A DNA stretch of 64,000 bases from Cryptomeria japonica (taxonomy: Eukaryota > Streptophyta > Pinopsida > Cupressales > Cupressaceae). Under the pieces are notes generated by a model that saw only the letters and a list, made by a program, of their open reading frames with translations, made no database searches and had not been told where the DNA came from. Each line of letters begins with the position of its first letter. The first letter of the stretch is position 1. The translations under genes were made by a program, and so were the position numbers. This document shows, in pieces, positions 10,730 to 20,498 of the stretch. Location of the stretch: assembly GCF_030272615.1 (NCBI RefSeq), contig NC_081410.1:220959415-221023414 (forward strand), read 5' to 3'.

Positions 10730-13700
10730 CTATAACAACCTCTCATCTAGAATCTTATTCCCTTTCCAATTCTCTTTTTTAGCATATGCAATGAATCTTG
10801 ATATGATTCCTTCGATCTCTGCAATTGGAATCTCGGGAAGATTCTTCATACTTTCTTCCAAATGGATGACTTGATCGAATGCATCTAGAAGAGCTGCGTT
10901 CCATGAAGATTCAAGTTCCTTTGTTCTTTCAATCAGGAGCATGGTGGCAAACATCTGATCATATTGCTCATCTGTAACATTAGCGTCCTTACAAAAGATG
11001 ACCTTGATTCTATCCTCTAATTCCTGCATATCCACATCTGTCTCGACCTCGATCCTTCTGCCAAGAATGGTACGTAGTACCTCAAATACTCTGTCCTGGA
11101 TCAGATTGATCACCTCCTCAACTTGGCTACATTTAGTACTGATGTCCTCGAAGAGAACACTCTTCATATGGAGTAAGGTTGACCACTGAAGCAAACTGTG
11201 AGGTCCTCCATCCATGATCTTCTCTTGTGTTAAGACCTTCCTTGATGTGTGTCTAATTACTTTCAAGACAGGAATGACAACATCTTTGGTATGGGCAAAT
11301 GCGGCTACTGTTATCATCAAATTGTGGATTATCTCAAGAACCTGGATAGCTTGATGAATAATCTTCATCATCCTTGTTACAAACTCTATGGCCACTGTAT
11401 GAGATTTATCCATCCAAGTACTTGTACGCTGGACCATATTCCTGAATCTTTCTGCCTCATTGATTGATTGAAGTGGAAGTGCCTGCACTGGTGATCTAGC
11501 TGGATCCTGACGTCCCAAAGGTTCATTGATATGACTGAAATATGTCCTCCATGCACCGACCTCTCTCTCAAGCTTTCTATTCTTCTCCATTTCTTCTCTA
11601 AGCTTGTCCTTCAATGCTTCAAATGAATCAGTGGCATCATCCAACGTCTGCTCTGCTGTGGATGGTCCTAGCTCAAAAGTCTGTATATCATATTCCTCTG
11701 CTAGGATCTCACCTTCATATTTGTCTACTGCCGGTGTAGCTATCTGCAGTTTTCTGGATCCAGTCTCATCTCGAATCATCTTGGACATCTTGGTAGCCTT
11801 TCTCTTCTCTGTTACTTCGTGTGAGCGACCAACAAGGCTTTCCAAATCAATTGCATTATCCTCGTCCTCTACTACGATCACCTTGGTTAATCTTTCCTTC
11901 AACCAATCTGGGATGGCCGATCTTGTCTCTTGAACTTGAATTTCTTTATGAACTATTTCTTCTTGTCTGGGAGGAGATGTCATTTCGTTGTCTTCTTTAT
12001 CTTCATCTAACTCATAATCTTGGAGAGACCCATCTGGTGACCCTTGCTGTGCCTGTCCTTCCTCCTGCCTGTCGTTCTGTACCATCGACTCCATGGATTC
12101 TTCCACTTGAAGTGTCCTTTTCTCCTGTTGAGAAGATGTGCCGGATGAACGATCTCGGTTGGCCTCTTGTTTCTTCTTGGAAGATTCTCTCTTTCTAGGT
12201 CTCTCTTTCCTCTTCGAACCTCTTGGATGGAGATTGCCCTCACTGGCACATCGAAGGTTACCTTCACCTGAATTTCTAGGATTAGGATTGCCTTCACTCA
12301 CACTAGCTCCACCTTCGGCTGGTTTCTCTTCCAAAGTGAAAGTCATAGCTATACCTTGTTCTCTCAACTTCTGATGCTGTACGTCAACCCATCTGCGAGT
12401 ACAAGACAAGACTGGAGCCATCAAAGTATCTAGATCCACGACCTCTGGTTCATTCCAATCTAACCTTACTGATTTACTTTCTCGATCATAGGATGACTGG
12501 ATATATCTGCCACTGTCCTGTGCTTGGTCGGCCACTCTGTAAATCCTGCATTTCCTGATGAAATCCAAAGGCAATCTAGAATGCATTTTTCGTTTCACTT
12601 CAAGATCATCTAAGAGATTCATCATAAAATCTTCAATTTGGTACTCATGCTTAAATTTCCTACCGACTGTCTCCTCTAAATGTCCATGTGGATCAAAGCT
12701 TTCTCTCAAAGCAAAGGTTGAAAAAGAATACAAGGCTAACTCCTTCTCTGCGTCATCCATGGCTAAAGCATTAGGACATACCTCAACTGAATTGCCCAAA
12801 ATGATAGGTACTGGAACTCCATTCCCATGTCTGTGTCTGAATGCCTTCGCATACGCTGCCAACTGTCTTGTTACTTCAAGTAACACAATTCTGTCTGTCG
12901 GATATCTCGGCAACATGTATGGAGGTAAAGGACATCCATGCACTCTAATATAAGTGAACTTCGGAAACTGAATAAACCAAGCACCGTACCTCTTCACCAA
13001 TTCCTGTGCATCCTGAGATAATCTGTTGTGAATCCCACCTTGCAACGTCCTTGTGATGTTCATCGTGAAGGTATCATTAACTAGCTTGTAGTTGCTTCCT
13101 GGCGGATGATGCAAGTAGGCATAGGAATCACAAGCTCTGACCTCGCCGGGTCCTCTTCCAATCACTCCTCTGTGGGGTAGTCCTGTGTACTCAAAACTCC
13201 TGATCAATGCATAGATGACGTATGAACTCATGTGGAAGGACTTGGTAGCCTTGAGTCTCCTCAACTATACGTCCAAGCAATGGCTAATCATTCTAGCCCA
13301 ATGTATGGTACCTTTCCCTTGAACAATCACCTGGATGAAGTAGAACATCCACTTCTCAAAGTAGAAGGCGTGAGGGGCTCCTGTAACTCGGTTGAGCATT
13401 GTAATCAAATCTCTATACTCCTCCTGGAAATCAATCCTGTGCGGTGTGTTCGGGATCTTGCTCAGACGGGGACGGCTCTTAAGTAACCAGTTCTTATTGA
13501 TAATGCTTAGACAAGCATCTGGATCATCTTCGTACATTGACCTGGCTCCTTCTATGCTCTTGTATATCATGTCCCTGTGCTTTGGAAGATGGAAAGCTTC
13601 ACTTATAGCTTCCTCTGAAAGGTACGCCAAAGTGTTTCCCTCATTGGACATGATCGTTCTGGACTGTGGATCATAATGACGAGCACACTCGATCATCAAC

Positions 13701-13951
13701 TCATGGCACTGAACAGCTGGAGGAAAGCCGGCCGCCTTAATGATGCCACTCTCGATTATTCTCCGGGCGACAGGTGATGGCTTGCCAATGTACGGGACCT
13801 CTCGAAACTTCCTCGTGCTGAAGTTACCCAAGTTAGTATCTCCAATGTTGCTCCACTTCGACACGATCTTAGTCTCCACTTCTTCGGTCTTCTGATCTTC
13901 TTTCATGAGAGTTGAACGACTGGTGGATGCTCCCGCCTTCGGGGTTGCCAT
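10730..13951 (-). CDS. LTR-ORF copy 2: best preserved unrecognised U3-encoded protein
   Basis: About 1073 codons with a single in-frame TAG at 13265-13267 (probably a decayed CAG). The start is ATG 13951, two bases after an intron acceptor. The upstream in-frame ATG at 13969 lies in the intron. I know no family for it. Residues about 20-330 form a conserved, apparently helical domain: AAGFPPAVQCHELMIECARH, SEEAISEAFHLP, DFQEEYRDLITMLNRVTG, FEKWMFYFI, VNDTFTMNITRTLQGGIHNR, YGAWFIQFPKFTYIRVHG and LPRYPTDRIVLLEVTRQL. The middle (about 560-700) is Ser/Glu/Lys-rich and looks disordered, with basic runs (RKRESSKKK). Then comes the shared block RKLQIATPAVDKYEG, a coiled coil (KDKLREEMEKNRKLEREVG) and a helical tail ending in LPEIPIAEIEGIISRF. 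It has no signal peptide or membrane span. It lies in U3 of LTR C, so genomic RNA would carry it as the last ORF before the 3' end. Confidence 0.75.
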
Positions 13952-13953
13952 AC

Positions 13954-14149
13954 CTACACAACATTTCATAATGAGAAACTAGATCTTGCAATATATAACA
14001 TAGATTAGAGAATATTTTAGGAAACTTCATGATAAGTCTTAGAGTTATCATTTCCTAAAAAACGATTGAGCTAGGAATTCAAAATTCAAAATTCAAAATT
14101 TAAGCTATGACGATCTAAAACTTAAAACAATAAAACCAAATCGCCATAC
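13954..14149 (-). other. Predicted 5' UTR intron of LTR-ORF copy 2
   Basis: Donor GAG|GTATGG and acceptor GTGTAG|GT, with ATG two bases after the acceptor. It is 196 bp long and AT-rich. Copies 3 and 4 and LTR B have comparable donor/acceptor pairs just before the ORF start, which supports this one. No transcript evidence is available here. Confidence 0.6.
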
Positions 14150-14832
14150 CTCACGAGAGAGCTAACTCTAGAATGCAAAATGAATAAAATCGCCTAGGCA
14201 AAATTGATATTAGATGGCCTTCAACATGATCTTTTCTTCAAAATAGCAATTTCGCCACCTTTGGTATGTCCTTGACGTAGTCTTCCAATGCTTGACAGGT
14301 TCGCACAATTTAAACTTCAAGTTCGCACCTCCTTGGATAATATTTGCGCCTTCCTTTGGATATAAATTCGCACCTCCTAACTTGAAATGAAATTCGCACC
14401 ACCTTGAACACAACTTCGCACTTCTCCCTTTGTCTTCCTTAAATCGCACTTGAGATGATAAAATGATAAAAAAATAAAAAATCTTCATGACCCTTTATAG
14501 CGCTCACCTCATATTCACCTTGAGGCCGACTTGGTAATTAAATAAGGCAATTTAAACGATTTTTAAATCAATACAAGGGCCGACCTCCATAAAACAAATA
14601 AATACCAAGCGCTATATTTAATTTTTTATTAAAATAATTAATTAATTATTTGCCAACGTTTTTTAATTTAACAATTTCGATTTTTACAAGGCAAAAACAA
14701 TTAATTAATACCAAGCGCAAATATTAAATGCCATTTTAATTGGATTTTCAAACTTATCGAATTTTCTAGTATTTAAATAATTTCAAAAATGTGTTTGAGC
14801 GCCAAAATTTGAAAATGAAATATACAAACCTC
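14150..14832 (-). other. Leader of LTR C between the array and the intron
   Basis: No ORF of note. 14290-14425 carries at least five TTCGCAC-type motifs (minus strand GTGCGAA) about 20-40 bp apart, akin to the GCGA core of the main array. 14560-14800 is AT-rich without clear structure. Confidence 0.5.
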
Positions 14833-16754
14833 ATCGCCCTGGTCCCTGACTGAGGGACAAGAGCGATCCATCATCTTGGTCTCGATCCTTGCACTTTTGA
14901 CGTTCAAAGTCTTCATCTTCACGTTGAAGTTGGCATTTTCGTTGGGTCCTTCGATCTTAATTGACTTACTTGTGCGAATGAATGCATCTCATGACCATTA
15001 TCGCCCTGGTCCCTTGGAGAGGGACAGGAGCGATCCCTATTCTTTTACGTGAGATTCTTCGTTCTTGATATCAATTCCTCGTTCATTATCCTTCAAACAA
15101 CGTTTTGAACCCTTTGCAAGTTTGTTTTGTCATGATCTTCGAAGGATGATAAGTGCTTTAGCAAATATCGCCCTGGTCCCTTGGAGAGGGACAGGAGCGA
15201 TCCTCATAATTTCTCCTTGACCTTTGTAACTTTGAACTTCAATCTTTGTTGTGAAGGATAAACAATGCTATTCTTTCATTCCACTTTCGTTTTGCTTGAA
15301 TTCCACAAGACACCTTGATGTTTTAGAAGATCATCGCCCTGGTCCCTTGGAGAGGGACAGGAGCAATCTTGAAGCTCTAGCTAGAATTTGCCACCTTTCA
15401 ACCTTTGTACTTCGATCATCCTCTTTCAAATGGCGTTCTCGATCTTGCCCATCCTTGCCTTGTCTTGATTTTAAAGAAATATGAGTGTTTTAATAAAAAT
15501 CGCCTTGGTCCTTGTCCAAAGGACAGGAGCGATATAACTTTCTTATTCAAATTGGTATACTTTGACGTTCGACACCTTTGCATATCACCTTGTTAAGACG
15601 CCTTAGACCTTGTGTGATCCCACAAAACCTTGACTTGGCATGAATTTTACATGAATTGGCAAGTATAATAGATATCGCTCTGGTCCCTTGGAGAGGGACA
15701 GGAGCGAACTTTAAGATTTTGAGCTTGTCTTTGTTTCCATCCACTTGCCATCGCTTTCATAATGTAAGATGAAGTCCCTTGATCCTTCTTAATCACTTGA
15801 TACTTGTTTAACTTTGAAATCTAGGCATTTATAAGAATTTCGCTCTGGTCCCTACCTGAGGGACAGGAGCGAATCAGGTGTCCTGGTGTAAATCCTTTAA
15901 TGTTGCGACCTTTGATGCCTTGTGTTTGATTGGGATGCCTCGAAATGCTCTTGCCACCATGTATCCGGACTTGGAGTGTTTTGAACTTGAAGAAAAAGCA
16001 ACATACTCATTATATCGCCCTGGTCCCTTGGAGAGGGACAGGAGCGATCTTGCTCGTGGGCTTCATCTCACTTTATCACCTTCAAAAATTATCTTCAACG
16101 GATTCGTAATGTACCTTTCCACTCATCCATGCCTTGGAATCCATTGTAACTTGGCAAGAAAATCATCTAAGACAAAAATCGCTCTGGTCCCTGCCTGAGG
16201 GACAGGAGCGAACTTGGGCATTTGGGTCCCTTGTTGACGTCTCATAATCTTCAATTTGTCTTCAACGAGTTCAAGTCACATCTTTTCTTGCCTTCAAACC
16301 AAAAACTTGCTTGATCTTCGTCCAGAACATGCCCTATGAAGGATTTCGCTCTGGTCCCTGGGAGAGGGACGGGAGCTACAAAGAACTTCGCCCTGGTCCC
16401 TAACAGAGGGACAGGAGCGATTTTTACATTTTGAGTCATTCTCCTTCACGACGGCACTTCAAGTTATATTCATTTGGTAGAACACATCTCCTTGGACCTC
16501 TTCAAATCATCAAGTCGTTAAAATCCTGCAAGGACAAAGCAATATTTGATTTTAAGCTCCGGTCCTTCACTGAGGGACAGGAGCGATTTTCTTCCCTGAG
16601 GCATTTCCGTGTTCGTGAAATTCTTCAATTTATATTCAACGGAAAGATCACGCCTCTCTTTATCACTTCCAATTCGAAATTCATCTTGACCCTGTAAGGA
16701 CAGTAAGATATTTGAAAACGAGCTCCGGTCCTTCACTAAGGGACAGGAGCGATT
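14833..16754. repeat. Array of 13 palindromes at 166-bp spacing (LTR C)
   Basis: Each unit is an imperfect palindrome of about 34 bp: TCGCYCTGGTCCCT, a 4-6 base loop, AGGGACAGGAGCGA. Starts are near 14833, 14999, 15167, 15333, 15499, 15674, 15840, 16014, 16178, 16344, 16387, 16553 and 16720. Spacings are mostly 164-168 bp, with two of 174-175 and one doublet at 43 bp. The intervening DNA is unique or only faintly repeated, while the palindromes stay close to consensus. The array lies upstream of the LTR-ORF in U3. The function is unknown. A set of protein-binding sites or RNA hairpins is the simplest reading. Confidence 0.9.
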
Positions 16755-17159
16755 TTGCTCCTACAGGCCAAAATAACATGATTTCACAAGTTTAATCAAT
16801 TCACGAGGCAAAAACAAATCATTCCCAATGCCCGGGATCAAAAATCTAAAACTTCAAAATTTAGTCAAAATTACTCAATTGGACAAAAAAAATTCACATT
16901 TCATCTTCAACACTTAGACAAATTTAAGCTCTGCACTCAAAATTTCCAATTGAAAATAGACCATTTTGGCAAAATCATTTCATTCAAAATTTGCATCCTA
17001 CGAAAGGAGACTCAAAAAGCTCTCAAAACTGACTGGATTCTGGCCTGAAAAGACGACAATTAAAACCCTAAGGCTTGACCCTAAATCCAGACAATTGACT
17101 GACTAACAAAACCCTAAAAAACGAAGCGAAAGGCGAACGAAAAACGAGCAAAAAGAGGG
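16755..17159 (-). other. U3 start region of LTR C, no gene
   Basis: Low-complexity A-rich sequence (plus strand) with a few aaccctaa motifs near 17060-17115. No ORF or structure beyond the terminal hairpin that follows. Confidence 0.4.
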
Positions 17160-17202
17160 GGTCCCCATTTTAAATGGGGCGATGTGTGAAATGGTCACAA
17201 CA
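17160..17202 (-). repeat. LTR C 5' terminus with hairpin
   Basis: The minus strand reads TGTTGTGACC, then CACATCG, then CCCCATTTAAAATGGGG, which can form a 7-bp stem. The same block opens LTRs A, B, D, E and F. Confidence 0.75.
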
Positions 17203-18621
17203 GGTTCATTGGATGGGGAATTTCGTCTTGATTCGGAATCCATAAAAATTTCCATATTTGGCCGGGATTTGATGCCTAAAAATAGCATAACTGAAAATTC
17301 GTATGAGGGGAATTTCTGCTTTTTACTCTTTCCTGACTCCTTGGATTCCGTGCCCTAGGCAAAATTTCAAGTTTTTCTTCTTGGGTGAAATTTTACCATG
17401 CCAGGGATTCATGAATTCTCCACTTGTGAATGCCTTCATGATTTCAGTGCCCCAGACCTGACTTGGGCGCATTTTTGCCATGTCCATGGAGAGGTGGAAA
17501 ATTGCAGTTGTGAATGACTCCTTGGTTTCAGCGCCCCAGACCTGGCTTGGGCGCATTTTGGCTCTGTCCATGGAGAGGTGGAAAATTGCAGTTGTGAATG
17601 CATTCTTGATTTCAGCGCCCCAGACCTGGCTTGGGCGCATTTTTGCTCTCTCCATGGAGAGGCGGAAAATTGCAGTTGTGAATGACTCCTTGGTTTCAAC
17701 GCCCCAGACCTGGCTTGGGCGCATTTTGGCTCTGTCCATGGAGAGGTGGAAAATTGCAGTTGTGAATGACTCCTTGATTTCAGCGCCCCAGACCTGGCTT
17801 GGGCACATTTTTACTATGTCCATGGAGAGGTGGAAAATTGCAGTTGTGAATGCATTCTTGATTTTGGCGCCCCAGCCCTGACTTGGGCGCATTTTGGCCA
17901 TGTCCATGGAGAGGCGGAATTTCCTGCTTGTGAATGACTTCTAGACTTAGAATATTTTGACCTTCCACTTCAGGGATGATTCTTTAGATTTAGCCATTTT
18001 AGACCCCTGCCTGTCTGCTTTCAACTTTCCAGATTTAGAAGTGATTGTGCATGTTGACTCTCTGTTGCTTGCTAGCCTGATCCTGCCACAAATAGACTTT
18101 CCCGAAATAGAAACTTTCCAAAATGTCAGAGTTAGAGCCCAGGACGGGGCGTAGGATGACTTACTAAAAATAGAAATTTACTAAAAATAGAAATTACTAA
18201 AAATAGTAAGTTTGATTTTTGGCAAAATGGTGACATTCTGGGACTCGGAAAAATCCCTAAAAAATAGGGACTTTCTAAAAATAGAAAGTTACTCCGTTTG
18301 GGCTCAAATTTTGCTGGGAGGTGCCCTGAAGGGTCTCGATTCCAGTCGTATGCTTAGTTTTTCCGAAACCCTAACAGGAACCCCTAAAATCTAGGACAGA
18401 AGGCAAAACCCTAGAAAAGGATAAAACAGGCCTAGACCTCACAGAATTTGCTTGACAGAGAGGCAGATTAACCCCAATTGACTCCCAAACACCCGTAACG
18501 CGGAGAGATTGAAGAGATTGCCACTAACACACACAAAACAAAAGCCAAACGACAAAAAGGGCCTAAAAGCAAAGGGGGGTCCCTATCTGGGATGGGGTGA
18601 TGTGTGATTAGGTCACAATAG
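17203..18621 (-). mobile_element. 5' fragment of giant LTR D
   Basis: 18575-18621 is the LTR 5' terminus with mutations (TATTGTGACC, hairpin CCCCATCCCAGATAGGG on the minus strand). It abuts copia gag M at 18622, so D landed in that gag. The body holds the 84-bp array and ends where LTR C begins at 17202. Whether C inserted into D or the two were joined by deletion is unresolved. 17941-18570 has several short CTAAAAATAG repeats (18165-18290) and no convincing gene. Confidence 0.6.
17403..17940. repeat. 84-bp tandem array with GCGCCCCAG...CTTGGGCGC palindrome
   Basis: Six units. The GCGCCCCAGACCTG cores begin near 17447, 17531, 17615, 17699, 17783 and 17867, an exact 84-bp step. Each core is an imperfect palindrome with CTTGGGCGC, followed by a second short palindrome, CCATGG. 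Because 84 is a multiple of three, both strands stay open as ORFs (for example 17323-17907). I regard these as by-products of the repeat. Confidence 0.9.
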
Positions 18622-19450
18622 TCTCTCCCCTTGAGATTTGATCCCAAAGTTTCCGCTATTGAAGAGATGAATGATCTAGATAAATTGACAACGGATGAGT
18701 TGCATGGGATCCTTGCAACATATGAAATGAGGACAAAAGAGGAGAAACAATCAAAGCAAGAAGCATCCTTTAAAGCTTTAAAGAAGATGAAGAATAAAGA
18801 ACTCGAATCAAGTGAGAGTTCCAATGATGAATCTGATACAAAGGATGCGTATTTTGTGAGAAAGCTCAAGAAAGTATCCGGCTGCTGGCATATATAAAGG
18901 TAAGTCACCTTTTAAATTTTTTAATTGAGATAAAATAGGTCATTTTGCTGCTAAGTGTTCACAGGTAAAAAGTGAAACTAGTGATGATGAAGAAGATCAT
19001 AACATAAAGAAAGGAAGTAGGCATCATCAGTACAAAAAGTGTCACAAACAATGTAGATACGAAAAGAAGAACTCTCACAAGCACAAGAAAAGCCTCTATT
19101 CCAAAGAAGATAGTAGCTCATCTAAGGAAAGCAATGAAAGTATGTGATAGAGAAGAAAATCTCTTCATGGTGATAGAAGAAAAGAGTGGCGCTTTGAAGA
19201 TGAAGACAAAGGAAAAGAGAAGATGGATTCAGAAGAGGAAGGAATTGTCGAAATGGGAGGAGAGGTGGATCTTGAAGAACTTATTTGTGCCTTTAGCGAA
19301 ATCAGCTTAAGAAAAATAATTTGAAGCAAAAGTTGCAGCTGCAAAAATATGAAGAAGAGATTGTGATTCAAAAGAAAAAGTGTCACATAGCCTTGAAGAA
19401 GTGGAAAAGACTATAATCAGTCTCAAGATTCAACTCAAAGAGGCAGAAGG
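18622..19450 (+). pseudogene. gag: Copia gag fragment (element M), part 1
   Basis: Starts inside gag at SLPLRFDPKVSAIEEM, the end of the UBN2-type gag domain of copia elements. It continues through LTTDELHGILATYEMRTKEE, an acidic Ser-rich linker and a damaged zinc knuckle (FKFFN..KIGHFAAKCS, near 18915-18960) to a Lys-rich coiled tail. Several stops and frameshifts are present. The 5' side is cut by LTR D. The 3' side is interrupted by copia L at 19451 and resumes at 55991, where KRIEEEV continues the sense. Confidence 0.8.
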
Positions 19451-19876
19451 TGTAGGAGTTAGTGGTGACTCCTCAACACTCCCAAAATCAACTGCTAGAC
19501 CAAAAAAACTTCCACAAGAGAGAAAATGGAAAGAATAGCTTGCTTCATTATGCAATACTGATTGGTTGAATATTTGTTGAATATGAAATATAAAAGGAGA
19601 GGCCTTGCATATAAAGATACAATTGAGACAAGATTATGACATGTTTCTTAATCCTGTATTATGAGACAACTAAAGTGCAAAATATTAAATGACTTAGGTA
19701 ACTAGAATTAAATGAAAGTCATAAAGATAAGATATGATAAGTTCTTATCTAAACAACTAAGACTTTTAGAATGACATCTACAACCTAAGTAAACTAAAGT
19801 CATGTGAATAAGTCCCCTAGTAGGAGCTAGCTAGGTTCAACACCTTTACTAGGTAGAAAGTCTTATTCACTCTAAT
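19451..19876 (-). mobile_element. 3' LTR of copia element L
   Basis: About 426 bp, clearly homologous to the minus-strand LTR at 55569-55990 (shared runs such as gagagaaaatggaaagaatagct and agataagatatgat). A purine tract precedes it on the minus strand. The two LTRs differ at many positions, so L is not recent. Flanks (gaagg on the left, aaaag on the right) give only a doubtful target duplication. Confidence 0.75.
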
Positions 19877-19888
19877 GCTCCCCCTTAA
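19877..19888 (-). other. Polypurine tract of copia L
   Basis: TTAAGGGGGAGC on the minus strand, directly before the 3' LTR. This is the expected plus-strand primer site. Confidence 0.65.
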
Positions 19889-20498
19889 GTGCAAGTTAGG
19901 GACTACGAAACCATGATAGGTACCCATTTACAAAGAAAATCTCTCACAAATTGAGAAAGGGAGAAAACCCATTGGGACAAAATTCCTCTCCAAAAGAGAA
20001 AAGATACAAAGAAGTATGTTGTCTTTGAAACCTACTCACGTGTTGCCAAGTCCTTGGATGATGAAGATGCCACAAACCACTCAGGTACATGCCTAATCAC
20101 AACAAAAGGTGACAAACATGTAACAATTGGAAACTGATTTTGAACGAGTTCCAAAGACAAATATGATGTGACAATAGTTGTGCCATGATTGTCATCAAAT
20201 AGGAGAGATAAAACCTCAAATGTTTTCTCCAAATCTGAAATGTAAGACTCCGCAAACAAAGAAGCAATGTCTAATAGATAGGAATCCCAATTAGCAAGAC
20301 AATTAGATGCCTATTGCAACAAATCATTAGATGTTCTTAATGAGTCACCAACAAAAGATGAACGCGTGATCTCAATTAGAGAAGTAGGAGTTGCAAGAGA
20401 AGTCTTTGGATCATCAAGACACTCAATTTCTGCATAATATTCAACCTCTTCTAAGGTATCATCATTAAAGGAAAGATTGTCTACATCATCAAGTGGAA
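19889..20498 (-). pseudogene. Internal region of copia L with an unrecognised ORF (left copy of a 470-bp repeat)
   Basis: 20028-20498 is about 85-90% similar to 53364-53838. On the minus strand both carry a frame of about 150 codons with one stop (near 20311), including LEKTFEVLSLLFDDNHGTT and LSLELVQNQFPIV. I do not recognise the product. No copia integrase or RT is visible in what remains of L, so L may have been a non-autonomous element. 19889-20027 has no gene. Confidence 0.5.

Larger units (their letters stand above)
9672..17202 (-). mobile_element. Giant LTR C (7.5 kb), 5' LTR of the gypsy element
   Basis: Runs from TGTTGTGACC at 17202 to ...GTCAACA at 9672 and is followed by a primer site and gag. 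In minus-strand order it holds the terminal hairpin (17160-17202), the 166-bp palindrome array (16754-14833), a non-coding leader, an intron (14149-13954), LTR-ORF copy 2, the telobox palindrome (10618-10601), a TATA box (10536-10529), a GTAAGA splice-donor-like site (9877-9872) and the U5 end. At 7.5 kb it is very long for an LTR. The 5' flank is ggttc (17203-17207). The matching target copy cannot be found because the 3' half of the element is deleted. Confidence 0.8.

Noticed and set aside
10730-13951. Envelope-like protein as identity of the LTR-ORF
   Set aside because: No signal peptide, transmembrane segment or cysteine pattern in any of four copies. It has a coiled coil and basic patches instead.
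10730-13951. Plant mobile domain (MAIN/MAIL type) or a known transposon-protein family as identity of the LTR-ORF
   Set aside because: The general helical layout and the EEAI.E.F.IP-like stretch are reminiscent, but I could not match diagnostic motifs without a profile search.
14833-16754. CRISPR-like array (palindromic repeats with spacers)
   Set aside because: The genome is a plant's, spacers are about 130 bp and weakly related, and there are no cas genes. The array lies within an LTR.
17323-17907. Long open frames on both strands over the 84-bp array (194 codons on minus, 133 on plus)
   Set aside because: The unit is a multiple of three and lacks stops by chance. Both strands open at once and the peptides simply repeat.
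19446-19450. Target duplication of copia L (gaagg/aaaag)
   Set aside because: Two of five bases differ. I use the continuing copia gag on both sides as evidence for insertion instead.
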